The notes beneath the pieces were generated by a model, which saw only the letters and a list, made by a program, of their open reading frames with translations, was not told the DNA's origin and made no database searches. Positions 8,572 through 17,906 of a DNA stretch of 64,000 bases are shown in pieces. Source of the stretch: Fodinibius sp036381435 (GTDB lineage Bacteria; Bacteroidota; Rhodothermia; Balneolales; Balneolaceae); NCBI GenBank assembly GCA_036381435.1, contig DASVCW010000039.1:62001-126000 (forward strand). Direction: 5' to 3'. The translations under genes were made by a program, and so were the position numbers. Position 1 is the stretch's first letter; every line of letters starts with the position of its first letter.

Positions 8572-9771
8572 ATGCGCAGAATAAAATTTTCTACTTTATC
8601 TTTAATTGCCGTGCTTTTAGTTGCATTTACAGGGTGCAATCAAGCACAAACAAGTACAGCTATAGAGCAAGTCATAAGCAACACCGGTCAACATTTCGCG
8701 CCGGACGGCCGAACGGCTATTTTTGATGTTGCATTAAAAAGTAAAAGCAGTGTTTTGATTCTGGCGGGAGAAACGAACCTTCCAAAAGCAAAAAAAGCTC
8801 TGTTTGACTCGCTTTCAACCATGAACGTTGATGTGGTTGACAGTATTGATGTGCTTCCCGCCGATGAGTTGAATGGCAATGTTTATGGAGTAGTTAATAA
8901 TTCTGTCGCCAACCTGCGCTCAGAGCCTTCTCATCCCGCTCAATTATCAACCCAGGCTCTATTGGGCATGCCTTTGGAAGTGCTGAAAAAAAATTCCGGC
9001 TGGTACCTGGTGCAAACGCCAAACGACTATATTTCATGGGTGGACAGTGGCGGTCTGGTACTTATGACGGACAAAGAATTCGATGAATGGAAGGCATCAC
9101 CCAAAATTATTTATCTCAATACCTACGGTTTTTCTTACAGAGAACCCTCCGCATCGTCACAATCTATTACAGATTTGGTTGCCGGAAATATTCTTATCCT
9201 GAAGGATACCGAAGGCAGCTACTATAAGGTTGAATATCCGGACGGACGTATTGCTTATGTTAATCGCGCCGAGGCAAAACCTTTTGATGAATGGCAAACT
9301 TCGATCGAGGCTACCCGACAGGGTTTGGTTGAAGCGGCTAAAACCATGTTAGGTTCTCCTTATTTATGGGGCGGAACATCTACCAAAGGGATGGATTGCA
9401 GTGGCTTCACCAAAACGATTTATTTCTTAAACGGCTGGATTATTCCCCGTGATGCGTCTCAACAGGTTCATGCCGGAAAACTGATTGATACATCAAACGG
9501 TTTTGAGAACCTGGTGCCCGGCGACTTGCTCTTCTTCGGACGTCCGGCAACCGATTCCACTTCGCGCAGTGTCGTTCACGTAGGTATGTGGATTGGCAAT
9601 AATGAGTTTATTCATTCATCAGGGAAGGTTAGAATCAGCAGTGTTGATCCGGAGGCTGAGAATTATGACAAATCGAATGTTAACCGCTTTTTAGTAGCTA
9701 AGCGCTACCTGAATTACAAGGAACAAGGAAATATTATTGATGTGAGCCAGATGTACAGCTTGGCTAAGTGA
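8572..9771 (+). CDS. NlpC/P60 cell-wall peptidase with SH3b domains, lipoprotein
   Basis: This 399-residue lipoprotein (lipobox FTGC, Cys22) is predicted to cleave peptidoglycan stem peptides in the periplasm. Two bacterial SH3 domains occupy roughly residues 105-165 and 178-235. The C-terminal NlpC/P60 domain carries catalytic Cys276 in MDCSGF, His336 in VVHVGMW and a third polar residue His348 in FIHSSG. The first 80 residues form an extra N-terminal region. This order resembles the YkfC-type dipeptidyl-peptidase VI group, which trims gamma-D-Glu-diamino acid bonds during recycling. It is a single transcription unit followed by a strong hairpin at 9786-9813. Confidence 0.9.
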   Translation: MRRIKFSTLSLIAVLLVAFTGCNQAQTSTAIEQVISNTGQHFAPDGRTAIFDVALKSKSSVLILAGETNLPKAKKALFDSLSTMNVDVVDSIDVLPADELNGNVYGVVNNSVANLRSEPSHPAQLSTQALLGMPLEVLKKNSGWYLVQTPNDYISWVDSGGLVLMTDKEFDEWKASPKIIYLNTYGFSYREPSASSQSITDLVAGNILILKDTEGSYYKVEYPDGRIAYVNRAEAKPFDEWQTSIEATRQGLVEAAKTMLGSPYLWGGTSTKGMDCSGFTKTIYFLNGWIIPRDASQQVHAGKLIDTSNGFENLVPGDLLFFGRPATDSTSRSVVHVGMWIGNNEFIHSSGKVRISSVDPEAENYDKSNVNRFLVAKRYLNYKEQGNIIDVSQMYSLAK

Positions 9772-9785
9772 ACTCCCTTCATAAG

Positions 9786-9813
9786 GATACCATCACTCCC
9801 AGGTGATGGTATC
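9786..9813 (+). terminator. Perfect 11-bp hairpin after the NlpC/P60 gene
   Basis: GATACCATCAC and GTGATGGTATC pair perfectly around a six-base loop, 14 bases after the stop codon. No T-tract follows, so it may act as a 3-prime stabiliser or a weak terminator. Confidence 0.6.
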
Positions 9814-9922
9814 ACTTAATGCTCTATAACAGTATTATCACTCATTCCTCAGTCAGCTAAAGCCGGCTGCAATAGATCCTTTTTTTAAGGTTAAATTTGT
9901 AACTCGAATGCAAATCGTAACT

Positions 9923-9954
9923 GTCCCCCTTCGAAGGGGGTTCGGGGGATGACC
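9923..9954. repeat. Family-1 GC-rich palindromic repeat
   Basis: GTCCCCCTTCGAAGGGGG followed by TTCGGGGGATGACC, nearly the same as the copies at 15410 and 20053. It lies in the 335-bp gap between two convergent genes; no gene is visible there. Confidence 0.75.
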
Positions 9955-10106
9955 TTTGGGATAAGTTTTAACGCCGGCAGATTTTAGTAGGCGAACAACA
10001 CTAAGATCATTTAAAAAAGGATGCTACAGTGAATTCTATTCAAATTTATCGACATTCATGTCAATAAAATAGAATTTTCTCCATCGAGATAAATCTCGAT
10101 CTACAA

Positions 10107-10355
10107 CTATTCATCCACCTTTACAATCGTTCCATTTGGGGTGATTTTTTCTCCCGGCCCCGGTTCCTCCATCGGAAATTTATCAATCGGCACTTCGGGG
10201 TTTCTGTTCTCGGGGACGTAATGAACGTGAGATCCGTGGGAAACGGCCGTATAGGGTTTTGGGTTGAAATAGCCGAGAGAATCAGCCATGGCAAATCCCG
10301 CCAGGACAATCACCACAGCTATAAAAATATATTTCAGTTTGTTTTTAGAAGTCAT
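10107..10355 (-). CDS. Small single-pass membrane or exported protein, unknown function
   Basis: The 82-residue product has a short basic N-terminus, one hydrophobic segment (about residues 8-25) that could be an uncleaved anchor or a signal peptide, and a Pro-rich, His-containing tail (SHGSHVHYVPENRNPEVP) with no cysteines. I do not recognise the family. A clear ATG and good hydrophobic segment support a real gene. It is alone, in a region rich in repeats, and faces the NlpC/P60 gene. Confidence 0.6.
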   Translation of the reverse strand: MTSKNKLKYIFIAVVIVLAGFAMADSLGYFNPKPYTAVSHGSHVHYVPENRNPEVPIDKFPMEEPGPGEKITPNGTIVKVDE

Positions 10356-10560
10356 GAAAAGAGAATTTTACCGATAAAGAGGCTTTATCAAAGATAAGGC
10401 TGTTAGCTTGATTAGTGAAATGCTTTTTTAAGCTGTTTGCCCTTGAAGATTTTTATCCTATCGCTTATGAAGATCTTTTGTAAATAGAGAAAGGAGTTGT
10501 AAACTAAGTTAGGGAATAAATGGGGCTATCGAGATTTTGAGAAAGGAATGGCCTGTAGAA

Positions 10561-10592
10561 GGCCATCCCCCTGCACCCCCTTCAAAGGGGGA
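10561..10592. repeat. Family-1 GC-rich palindromic repeat, reverse orientation
   Basis: GGCCATCCCCCTGCACCCCC followed by TTCAAAGGGGGAC, the reverse complement of the standard element. A half copy follows at 10679-10705. The 411-bp gap 10356-10766 is otherwise AT-rich and must carry the exporter promoter. Confidence 0.75.
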
Positions 10593-10678
10593 CGAATGCT
10601 CCGCTGATTCTAGCAGCGGATTTTGAACTGTTAAATAGCAGATTTTATTATGAACAAGCAGTAACTGCTACAAATCAA

Positions 10679-10705
10679 CCTTTGAAGGGGGATGGCCTTT
10701 TTGGA
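10679..10705. repeat. Family-1 half repeat
   Basis: CCTTTGAAGGGGGATGGCC followed by TTTTTGG is the right half of the family-1 element. With the reversed copy at 10561-10592 it forms a spaced inverted pair just before the permease gene. Confidence 0.6.
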
Positions 10706-10766
10706 GTAGGTTATCCTCTGCCTAATAGTAAGGGTATTAAGATATTAAACATCACTGTCAAAAATA

Positions 10767-12323
10767 ATGCTAAAACAGCTCATATACCTTAACTGGAGCG
10801 CTTTTCTGGCACGGCTCACCAAATTTCAGGCTTTTCTGGTGATTGGGTATATCATTTTTTTGCTGGTGCTGTTTTCCAATCTGTTAGGGTCGGCGTTGGT
10901 CATCGTATTGTTTGAAGTAAATCCGGTTGTGGCGCAAAACCTGCCTTGGCTTACCGAAGAAATTCATCTCCTGATCACCCTTATTTTTGCCAACGTGCTG
11001 TGGATACTCCAGTTTTCTTTTACCAGCACTCGTTTGCTGAATATGAGAGAAAACCGAAAGTTGCTAGCCTTCGGCTACCCTGTAAAAAAATTGAGCTACC
11101 ATCTGAACCTGATCGCTTTTTTTCATCCCTTAAACGTAATCTACAATTTTACCTGGGCAGCTTTTCTGCTCACACAAATACAACAGTTAATTTACATCCC
11201 GGTGGTGCTGGCCGCGGTGCTGTTGAATTATACCGTTATTTATTCGATTAAGCACCGTTTTCTAAAAATTGTCGAAAAAAGGTTTAAAATTATTGTCTTC
11301 AGCCTATTGTTTGTCATTTTTGGAGTCATTCAGGCTATCGCTGTTATTTCGCGCCATTTTGATGTAGTTGTAAGCAATTTTCTTCCCGGTGTTTCAACCC
11401 TTAACTCTTATCTCTTTTTTTCGCCGGGGGGATTGCTGACATCCACCGCAACCGCTTCTTATTCGCTTGCCACAGCTGCTGCTGTTTACAGTTTTTGTAC
11501 CATCCTCACCTTTTTAATCTTTCGCGACCACTTTTTTAAAACGCGTGAAGGACTGCAAAGTTCTGTTCGAAAAAGAGCTGTCCAACAACGAAACCGGCTT
11601 TGGCACTTTTTCAGGAGATGGCTGGGTATCAACGCCGGTAAATTTTACTGCTACGTACTCTCCCATTCGTACAATCGCCTGCAATTTTTGACCATCGCGC
11701 TGATTCCGGCCGTTTACATTCCTCTGCTGCTGCAAATCGAAAATAACTACTACAGTCAGCTGCTTATTCCCACCATGCTTGCTGCCATCCCGGTAGCGCT
11801 TCTGGCTATGGGCATGGGAAATATGTTCGGCTACGAAAACAAGGAGTTCCTACTCCATAAGCAGTTCCCGCTTTCGTTCGAACAGCAGCTTAAAGAGCGT
11901 TTCTTGGGGATTGTAGCCATACCGCTACTCATTTTTTACCTGATCACTACCGCCGAAATTCTTTACCTGCCACAACTGGGCACCGTGGTTGAAATCTATA
12001 TCGCAAATACCTTCTTTTTTGTCTGTTTTATGCTCGTTTTTTTGTGGTCCTCCTTTCATTATTACAAAAAGGCGAGCTATACATCATTTAGCTTTAAGCA
12101 TCCTATCATTTCGCAAAAAGTCACCTTCGCGATGATCTTCCTGATTTTCGGGCTTGGCTACGCGGTTTTTTCACCCATTGGCGGCTATGGGGTATACCGG
12201 CTTTATGTGATGAGTGGGCTCATCGTTGCCATCACCATTTTCCTCTGGCGCAATATGGATGTGCTCGTCAGAGCTTTTGACAAACACATTTTGCATAAAA
12301 TTTGGGTTGATGCGGAGCAGTGA
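10767..12323 (+). CDS. ABC exporter permease 1
   Basis: The 518-residue product is a highly hydrophobic integral membrane protein with roughly ten or more membrane segments, with short basic loops. It has no signal peptide. It is clearly paralogous to the next gene, sharing ENRKLL..GYP..KLS.HL...AFFHPLN, GYEN.E.L...QFP....QQL.ERFLG and a S-P-(V/I)-ISQ motif. With the ATPase at 14109-14870 it forms a probable heterodimeric ABC-2-like exporter. Substrate is unknown; no resistance or biosynthesis genes flank it. I do not recognise a named family with certainty. Confidence 0.8.
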   Translation: MLKQLIYLNWSAFLARLTKFQAFLVIGYIIFLLVLFSNLLGSALVIVLFEVNPVVAQNLPWLTEEIHLLITLIFANVLWILQFSFTSTRLLNMRENRKLLAFGYPVKKLSYHLNLIAFFHPLNVIYNFTWAAFLLTQIQQLIYIPVVLAAVLLNYTVIYSIKHRFLKIVEKRFKIIVFSLLFVIFGVIQAIAVISRHFDVVVSNFLPGVSTLNSYLFFSPGGLLTSTATASYSLATAAAVYSFCTILTFLIFRDHFFKTREGLQSSVRKRAVQQRNRLWHFFRRWLGINAGKFYCYVLSHSYNRLQFLTIALIPAVYIPLLLQIENNYYSQLLIPTMLAAIPVALLAMGMGNMFGYENKEFLLHKQFPLSFEQQLKERFLGIVAIPLLIFYLITTAEILYLPQLGTVVEIYIANTFFFVCFMLVFLWSSFHYYKKASYTSFSFKHPIISQKVTFAMIFLIFGLGYAVFSPIGGYGVYRLYVMSGLIVAITIFLWRNMDVLVRAFDKHILHKIWVDAEQ

Positions 12324-12469
12324 CAGTTGCTTGTAACCCAAGCGGCTGCTTGGAAAAGAATAACATTTAATCGAAGAATGAGGCTGATTGAAGCGGCGCT
12401 TTGATATACATAGAAATCACAAGACCTTGATTTACATTTATTTGATTCTTCAAATATCTTTCTATTTTA

Positions 12470-12563
12470 ACCACGGGGATAACTAAAAATAAATTACGTT
12501 GGTATTCACGGAACATGAAGCCTGGGTGAAAACCCTTTTTTAGTGCTTCCGTGTTTTAGTGGC
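12470..12563. repeat. Family-4 inverted-repeat element, copy 1
   Basis: The left end reads ACCACGGGG and the right end TTCCGTGTTTTAGTGGC, imperfectly inverted. The right end is almost identical to those before rpmG and the DUF4295 gene and stops 19 bases before the ATG of the second permease. Confidence 0.55.
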
Positions 12564-12582
12564 AAACAGGCTTTAAAATTCG

Positions 12583-14124
12583 ATGTTTATCAAACTGCTT
12601 AAGTATAACTGGCAGGTTTTTCGCCATTCGCTTACGGCTGCCAAGCTGTTTGTGCTCATTGTATATGGATTGTTGCTGATACTCATCTTTTCACAGCTTA
12701 TCAGCACTATTTTCCTGCTTGTAACCCTTCAAAGTGGGGAATTGAGCAAGTTGTTTGAGTGGTACACGCCCGAACGGGGACGTTTTTTGCTGCTGGCCTT
12801 TGCCAACATTTTATGGCTGAGCCAGTTTTTCTTCACTAATATCCGTCTGCTTAACCTACAGGAAAACCGAAAGCTTTTGTCCATGGGTTATCCCCTTCAA
12901 AAGCTTTCGCGCCACCTTTCGGTGATGGCATTTTTTCATCCGCTGAACCTGCTTTTTAGCATCACCTGGTTTGTTTTTCTGATGCTTCAGTTTGGCAGTA
13001 TCCATTTCGTTCCGCTGGCCTTAGCCATTGTCATCATCAATTTTTCAATCATTTTTTCGATTAAATTTCGTGTACTTACGGTATTCAAAAATTATCAAAA
13101 GTGGGCATTTCTGATTGTATTAACCGTTATTTTTATATTTGCAAGCTCGATTAATGATATTTTTTCGACCGCTTTTTTCTCTGCTTTCGACCTTCACCTT
13201 TCATCAATCAGCAGCATACTCAGCTTCTTGCCCGGCGGGCTGCTTACGGGAACTCACTCACCATCCATCATCATTTATATCACAGGTATTATTTGTTGTG
13301 TCTTACTTTTTTATTATCTGCAAAAAGATCACATCAAAAGTACACGAAAAGCATTGCAAGCTCCGGTAGGCGATAATTTGATCACAAATAAGACCGGCAA
13401 ACTCAAAAACTTACTTTGTAAGTGGTTTGGAAATCACGCGGGCAAATATATTTATTATGTGATTTCTCATCCCTACAACAGAATACATGGATTGTTTGTG
13501 GTGGTATTTCCACTGCTCTATATACCCCTTTCCATCGCACCTTCAAGTGGTAATGAAGCACCGCAATTTATCATTCTGTTCTTCTTTATATACATGCCCC
13601 TGGGATTTCAAATGCTGTTTTTGGCTAATATGTACGGCTATGAAAATCGGGAACTGTTGCGAGAATTACAGTTTCCTGTTTTGGTGAAGCAACAGCTTCA
13701 GGAGCGATTTCTGGGGGCTTTGCTTTTGCCCGCAGTGTTGCTGGTGATTGCGAGTGTCACAGAGCTTTTTCTGCTACCGGAGGCTTTTAGCGTGTCATCC
13801 ATTCTGCTGGGCAACCTTCTCATTTTTGAAGCATTTATCGTCCTGTTTTTGTGGAGTACTTTCAACCAGTATAAAAAAGTGAAGTGGGTTTCTTTTAGCT
13901 TTACATCTCCTGTAATCTCCCAATCAGTGGGTTTCATTTGCGGTTTACTGATGCTGGCGCTCAGCGCAACGGTTTACATTTCTTACGGATCTTTTGAAAT
14001 ATATAAGCAGGGTGCGCTCTTGATTCTTGTCCCCCTCGCAGCTTTTTGGATTTACCGTTATATCAAAAATATTCAGCAGCCATTTTCATCCAAAATCATG
14101 CCCCGTTTATGGAACGAGCTATAG
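12583..14124 (+). CDS. ABC exporter permease 2
   Basis: The 513-residue multi-spanning membrane protein parallels permease 1 along its whole length, including the ENRKLLSMGYPLQKLSRHL block near residues 96-114 and the second conserved block NMYGYENRELL near residue 350. The start ATG lies 19 bases after a family-4 repeat end. The last 16 bases overlap the start of the ATPase gene, so the two are translationally coupled. The 259-bp spacer to permease 1 may hold a second promoter, but all three genes point the same way and probably form one locus. Substrate unknown. Confidence 0.8.
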   Translation: MFIKLLKYNWQVFRHSLTAAKLFVLIVYGLLLILIFSQLISTIFLLVTLQSGELSKLFEWYTPERGRFLLLAFANILWLSQFFFTNIRLLNLQENRKLLSMGYPLQKLSRHLSVMAFFHPLNLLFSITWFVFLMLQFGSIHFVPLALAIVIINFSIIFSIKFRVLTVFKNYQKWAFLIVLTVIFIFASSINDIFSTAFFSAFDLHLSSISSILSFLPGGLLTGTHSPSIIIYITGIICCVLLFYYLQKDHIKSTRKALQAPVGDNLITNKTGKLKNLLCKWFGNHAGKYIYYVISHPYNRIHGLFVVVFPLLYIPLSIAPSSGNEAPQFIILFFFIYMPLGFQMLFLANMYGYENRELLRELQFPVLVKQQLQERFLGALLLPAVLLVIASVTELFLLPEAFSVSSILLGNLLIFEAFIVLFLWSTFNQYKKVKWVSFSFTSPVISQSVGFICGLLMLALSATVYISYGSFEIYKQGALLILVPLAAFWIYRYIKNIQQPFSSKIMPRLWNEL

Positions 14125-14870
14125 AAATAAACAATCTGAACAAGTCATACGGTAATAAACCCGTACTTAAAGATTTTTCGCTTAACGTACCCTCCGGTAA
14201 AATCTTCGGATTGATCGGTCCTAACGGCGCGGGAAAAAGTACCCTGATCGGCATTTTAACCGGCCTGTTGGATTATGATGATGGTGAAATTTTCATTAAT
14301 GGCCTTAAGCTCGGTGAAGAGAATGAACTGGAAATTAAGCGACAAATCGCCTCCGTTTTACAGCCGCCGCTGCTGTTTGAGCATTTTACCGCCCACGATT
14401 TTCTGCATTATATTTGTGATATTTACGAGATTGAAAAAAACGGCCGACAGGATAAAATTGCTTCACTCCTTGATTTTCTGGGATTGAAGGAATTTGAACA
14501 TGCAAAAATCAACAAACTTTCATCCGGGAGCCGTAAAAAACTCTCCTTTTGTGCGGCAATTTTAAGTAAACCGCAGGTGCTGTTTCTTGATGAACCTTTT
14601 GAGAGTATTGATGTCATTTCTATCGGTCGAATGAAAACGATTCTCAACCGATTGCAGGAAAAAGGCGTTACCATTATCATCACCAGCCATATTTTAGAAA
14701 TTGTAGAAAATCTTTGTGATGATATCGCGATTCTTCACAATCGGGAAATCATCGCCTATCTTGATGCAGAAAGCCGCAAAGAATTACAAAAAGATGCAAC
14801 TCTGAGCGAAATCTTTGAAAGTTATGTAGAGATGGAAAAGCCGCAGAGTGATGTGCTGGGCTGGCTGTGA
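14109..14870 (+). CDS. ABC transporter ATP-binding protein
   Basis: The 253-residue ATPase powers the two permeases upstream. Walker A is GPNGAGKST, the Q-loop lies in ASVLQPPLLF, the signature is the non-canonical LSSGSRKKLS in place of LSGGQ, Walker B is VLFLDEPFES, and the switch His is in ITSHI. The ATG at 14109 overlaps the permease-2 stop; a longer frame upstream exists but would lie wholly within the permease gene and lacks the family's normal N-terminus. The product is of normal length for one nucleotide-binding domain, so it presumably works as a homodimer. Confidence 0.92.
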   Translation: MERAIEINNLNKSYGNKPVLKDFSLNVPSGKIFGLIGPNGAGKSTLIGILTGLLDYDDGEIFINGLKLGEENELEIKRQIASVLQPPLLFEHFTAHDFLHYICDIYEIEKNGRQDKIASLLDFLGLKEFEHAKINKLSSGSRKKLSFCAAILSKPQVLFLDEPFESIDVISIGRMKTILNRLQEKGVTIIITSHILEIVENLCDDIAILHNREIIAYLDAESRKELQKDATLSEIFESYVEMEKPQSDVLGWL

Positions 14871-14946
14871 TTCAGGGCTCTCGCAAAGGCACTAAGACGC
14901 AAAGAATATTATACTCTGCGGCTTCGCGACTCTGCGTGCATGTCTC

Positions 14947-15312
14947 TTACCCCTTTAGTCCGAATGCCCGCTTTATTTTATTCAGCTTACTGTGCTGATC
15001 GTCGGACATCTCCCCATCTCCGTCATGATCAGCAATCACTCTTAGCAGGGCCAGCGTAACTTTTTTGGTGTGCTCGTCGAAATTATTGCTACCCCATTCA
15101 ATGGCATTTTGAATTAAATCCTCGAGTTCATCCGTTCCCAGCGCTCCGATATGCAGTACTGTTTCCTGGTGATAATCTTTAATACTGTAATCCAGCTCAT
15201 CGAGTACTTCCTGTACAGCCCGTTCTTCCCCGTAATCAATACTGCCGTCTGTGCTTTCGATCCACCAAATGAGAACCCCGATTGTTCTTTCCTTATTTAA
15301 TTCAAATGCCAT
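14947..15312 (-). CDS. TerB-like acidic helical protein
   Basis: The 121-residue acidic protein resembles the TerB/tellurite-resistance helical-bundle family: two copies of an acidic DG-x-(I/M)-x-x-x-(E/D) motif (STDGSIDYGEE near residue 21 and DHDGDGEMSDD near residue 95) that in TerB bind metal. It is probably cytosolic. No other ter genes are present, so a tellurite role is not implied. It is convergent with the ABC exporter and separated from it by 76 bp containing a degenerate CGCAAAG/CTCTGCG repeat. Confidence 0.65.
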   Translation of the reverse strand: MAFELNKERTIGVLIWWIESTDGSIDYGEERAVQEVLDELDYSIKDYHQETVLHIGALGTDELEDLIQNAIEWGSNNFDEHTKKVTLALLRVIADHDGDGEMSDDQHSKLNKIKRAFGLKG

Positions 15313-15409
15313 AATAATTTTAGAATAAAATTAACGATTTAAAGTTTGTAGTAATTAGAAAAAAGGATAGTAACTGAATGATGTTTAACAGCTCCATAAT
15401 ATCAAGAAT

Positions 15410-15442
15410 GTCCCCCTTCGAAGGGGGCGCAGGGGGATGACC
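15410..15442. repeat. Family-1 GC-rich palindromic repeat, type copy
   Basis: GTCCCCCTTCGAAGGGGGCG followed by CAGGGGGATGACC. This is the same, apart from one base, as the element at 20053-20085. Confidence 0.8.
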
Positions 15443-15505
15443 TGTCAAAAACATCAAGCTGAAATACTAAAATGTTTTTTGTATAACTACTCTGAATTAT
15501 ACGAA

Positions 15506-15979
15506 CTAAAATAACTCTGCCACAATATCGCAAATTTCTTCAAGCATTTTGCGATGCTCATCGGTTATAGAATTCTTTTGGTGTGAATCAATATCAAGCT
15601 CGGCTATAAAATTTCCATTCTTTTTCACTGGAACGACAATTTCTGCCTTTACATCCACACTGCAAGCCAAGTAGTTATCCGCTTTGCTTACATCCTGAAC
15701 TACAAATGTTTTATTCGTCTCGGCTGATTGCCCGCAAATGCCCTTGCCAAATGGAATACGCGTATGGTCGGTGGCTTCACCCACAAAAGGACCTAAGACA
15801 AGTTCACGGTCCGCATCTGGATCGACCAAATAAAAACCCACCCAGTCGAATACCTCAATTTCATTAGCTAACTGTTCACAAATTTGTTGTAATTTCTCGC
15901 TGCGCGATCCCTCTGGTTGATCAATAATTTGAGTGATGTTACCAATCAGCGCTTTATATTTTTGTGTTTTTTGAATCAT
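15506..15979 (-). CDS. msrC: GAF-domain free methionine-(R)-sulfoxide reductase
   Basis: The 157-residue single-GAF protein matches the fRMsr family, which reduces free Met-(R)-sulfoxide with thioredoxin. Family hallmarks are DWVGFYL near residue 45, the IPFGKGICG segment with one redox cysteine, and the LACSVDVKAEIVVPV segment with a second. The E. coli enzyme has a third cysteine between them that I do not see here, which is common outside Proteobacteria. The ATG at 15979 is preferred over a TTG one codon upstream. It forms a single gene. Confidence 0.85.
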   Translation of the reverse strand: MIQKTQKYKALIGNITQIIDQPEGSRSEKLQQICEQLANEIEVFDWVGFYLVDPDADRELVLGPFVGEATDHTRIPFGKGICGQSAETNKTFVVQDVSKADNYLACSVDVKAEIVVPVKKNGNFIAELDIDSHQKNSITDEHRKMLEEICDIVAELF

Positions 15980-16163
15980 CAATAAAACTAACAGTGGTTA
16001 ATCAGTTAAAAGTAAGGGCTAAAACCATATTAACGAAAAATAAACTTTTCAGGTTTAGCATTCCGTGGTAAAGTTTAGCTTAATCTAAGGTTAAATTTGC
16101 CATAACAAAAGAACGCAGTATCTTTTAACAAGTAACAAGATTGATCTAATTTTCAGTTGTTTT

Positions 16164-16838
16164 ATGTTTGAAGACCTTCTGATCCAGAATAACTTTTTTT
16201 ACGATTATTTTGAAGGAACCGCGGCTTTGCTCTTTGCCGCCTTTACTTCTATCATCTCGGTTGCCAACCCGCTTGCCGCTATGCCTGTCTTTTTATCATT
16301 GACAGAAGAGAATAACGATACCGAACGTTCGGCCATAGCACAAAAATCATCTTTTTATATGTTTTTGGTGCTCATCATTTTTTTGTTGGCAGGAACCTAC
16401 ATAATGAGCTTTTTCGGAATCAGCCTTCCGGGAATTCGCATAGCCGGCGGGCTCATCATTCTGCGCGCGGCTTATGCCATGTTAAACCCTGAACAATCAG
16501 GACGAAAAATGTCGGATGAAGCTAAAGAAGCTGCCAAAGAAAAGGAAGACATTTCTTTCAGCCCGATGGCAATGCCTATGCTTTCGGGTCCGGGTAGTAT
16601 TGCTGTCGTTATCGGCCTCGCATCTCAGGCAAAGGGAGTAATGGATTTCGTTATTATTTCTGTTGCCATCATTTTTGTTGCCGTCATTGCTTATGGAGTG
16701 CTTCGACTGGCTCCTTTTTCAACAAAATATATCGGCCCTACCGGTATGAACGCCATCACCCGGATGATGGGTTTCATCGCTATGGCTATTGGCGTACAGT
16801 TTATCTTAAATGGCATTTCAAATTTCTTTGTAGTATAA
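16164..16838 (+). CDS. MarC-family integral membrane protein
   Basis: The 224-residue protein has six likely membrane segments and the MarC/UPF0056 pattern: ISVANPLAAMPVFLSLT near the first helix and the conserved AMPMLSGPGSIAVVIGL in the fourth. Despite the historic name, the family has no proven role in antibiotic resistance; transport activity is assumed. A charged loop (about residues 112-128) separates the two halves. It stands alone and converges on coaX across 291 bp. Confidence 0.85.
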   Translation: MFEDLLIQNNFFYDYFEGTAALLFAAFTSIISVANPLAAMPVFLSLTEENNDTERSAIAQKSSFYMFLVLIIFLLAGTYIMSFFGISLPGIRIAGGLIILRAAYAMLNPEQSGRKMSDEAKEAAKEKEDISFSPMAMPMLSGPGSIAVVIGLASQAKGVMDFVIISVAIIFVAVIAYGVLRLAPFSTKYIGPTGMNAITRMMGFIAMAIGVQFILNGISNFFVV

Positions 16839-16841
16839 GAG

Positions 16842-16864
16842 TGAAAAGTGAAAGGGCAGAAGGC
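16842..16864. repeat. GTGAAAAGTGAAAGGGCAG repeat, left arm
   Basis: The segment is an imperfect inverted match to 17116-17140, so the MarC-coaX intergenic region is bracketed by a pair of related arms about 250 bp apart. It also forms a local GGGCAG/CTGCCC hairpin (16854-16878) that may terminate the MarC transcript. Confidence 0.55.
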
Positions 16865-17115
16865 AAAAGTCTGCCCCTTCAGAGATGTTTGATGAAACAG
16901 AGACTGATGCTCTTCGCATTTGAGATACTAAACCGAATTTTTCTTCCCCGGGATAGTTTTCTGTTAGTTCATAACTTAGTGACTAATAAGATACTTTTTT
17001 TCCAAACTTTGAGTTTTTTATGATTTAAGTTTAACATTTTTTCAACGGTTTTATTAAAGATTGTTTTAGTAAGACCGTTTCAAACGTTAACCCTTACAAT
17101 ATTTTTTAAATTTTA

Positions 17116-17140
17116 GCCCTTCTGCCTTCTCACTTTTCAC
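17116..17140. repeat. GTGAAAAGTGAGAAGG repeat, right arm, overlapping the coaX 3-prime end
   Basis: On the minus strand it reads GTGAAAAGTGAGAAGGCAG. The coaX stop codon (17130-17132) and last three codons lie inside it. Confidence 0.55.
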
Positions 17141-17906
17141 TTCTACCTCTATCCCTTTCCGCAATTAGTCTCAATCCATCAAGCGTAAGCATAGGATCAA
17201 TAATATCGAAATAGTTGGTATAGGGACCTACTTTTTCTGATAATCCGCCGGTGGCAATTACTTTGGCCGAACCCATTTGATCCCGTATCCGGTCGATCAG
17301 CCCTTCAACCATGCATAAATGACCCAAAACCAGTCCCGACTGCATCGCTTCAACCGTATTAGTTCCAATTACTTCTGGCGGCGGTTCCAGCGGTATTTGT
17401 GATAGTTGTGCTGCCTTTCCCACGAGTGCGTCCAGCGTTACTCTCAGTCCCGCGCAAATCGTTCCCCCAATTAGTTCACCCGGATTCTGGACGGCAATCA
17501 AAGTAGTGGCTGTTCCAAAATCAACTATGATACAATTATCGCCGAACTCTTCGTAAGCTCCCACAGCACCGGCAATGAGGTCGGCCCCCACTTTCTCGGG
17601 GTGATCCGTTTTCAACGCAATCCCTGTTTCAACTGTATGATCTAAAATAAGCGGATTGATATGCAGCCGCTTCTGAAATACGTTCCCGATAACCTCGGTC
17701 AGCTGTGGTACCACACTGCAAATGATGATCTGATCAAACCGGGAATATGATAAGTCCACCTCTTCAAGCAGGTTTTTAAAAAGCATGGCATATTCATCTG
17801 CTGTTTTATTGGTATCGGTTTCAACGCGCCATTCATGCTTCCATTTATTTCCCGCCGATGCTCCGATTACAATATTACTGTTTCCTATATCCAGTGCGAG
17901 CAGCAT
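17130..17906 (-). CDS. coaX: Type III pantothenate kinase
   Basis: CoaX phosphorylates pantothenate in the first step of coenzyme A synthesis. The 258-residue protein has the ASKHA-fold motifs: DIGNSN at residues 6-11, DHPEKVGADLIAG with Asp109, DFGTATT at 129-135 and the GGTICAGLRV segment. Length and start are normal. The final residues RSEK and stop come from a dispersed repeat (17116-17140), which suggests the original C-terminus was replaced or shortened. It is divergent from ruvC across 391 bp and has no birA neighbour. Confidence 0.95.
   Translation of the reverse strand: MLLALDIGNSNIVIGASAGNKWKHEWRVETDTNKTADEYAMLFKNLLEEVDLSYSRFDQIIICSVVPQLTEVIGNVFQKRLHINPLILDHTVETGIALKTDHPEKVGADLIAGAVGAYEEFGDNCIIVDFGTATTLIAVQNPGELIGGTICAGLRVTLDALVGKAAQLSQIPLEPPPEVIGTNTVEAMQSGLVLGHLCMVEGLIDRIRDQMGSAKVIATGGLSEKVGPYTNYFDIIDPMLTLDGLRLIAERDRGRSEK

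Noticed and set aside
14947..15312. Tellurite-resistance operon
   Set aside because: Only a TerB-like helical protein is present; no terC, terD or terZ-type genes are nearby.
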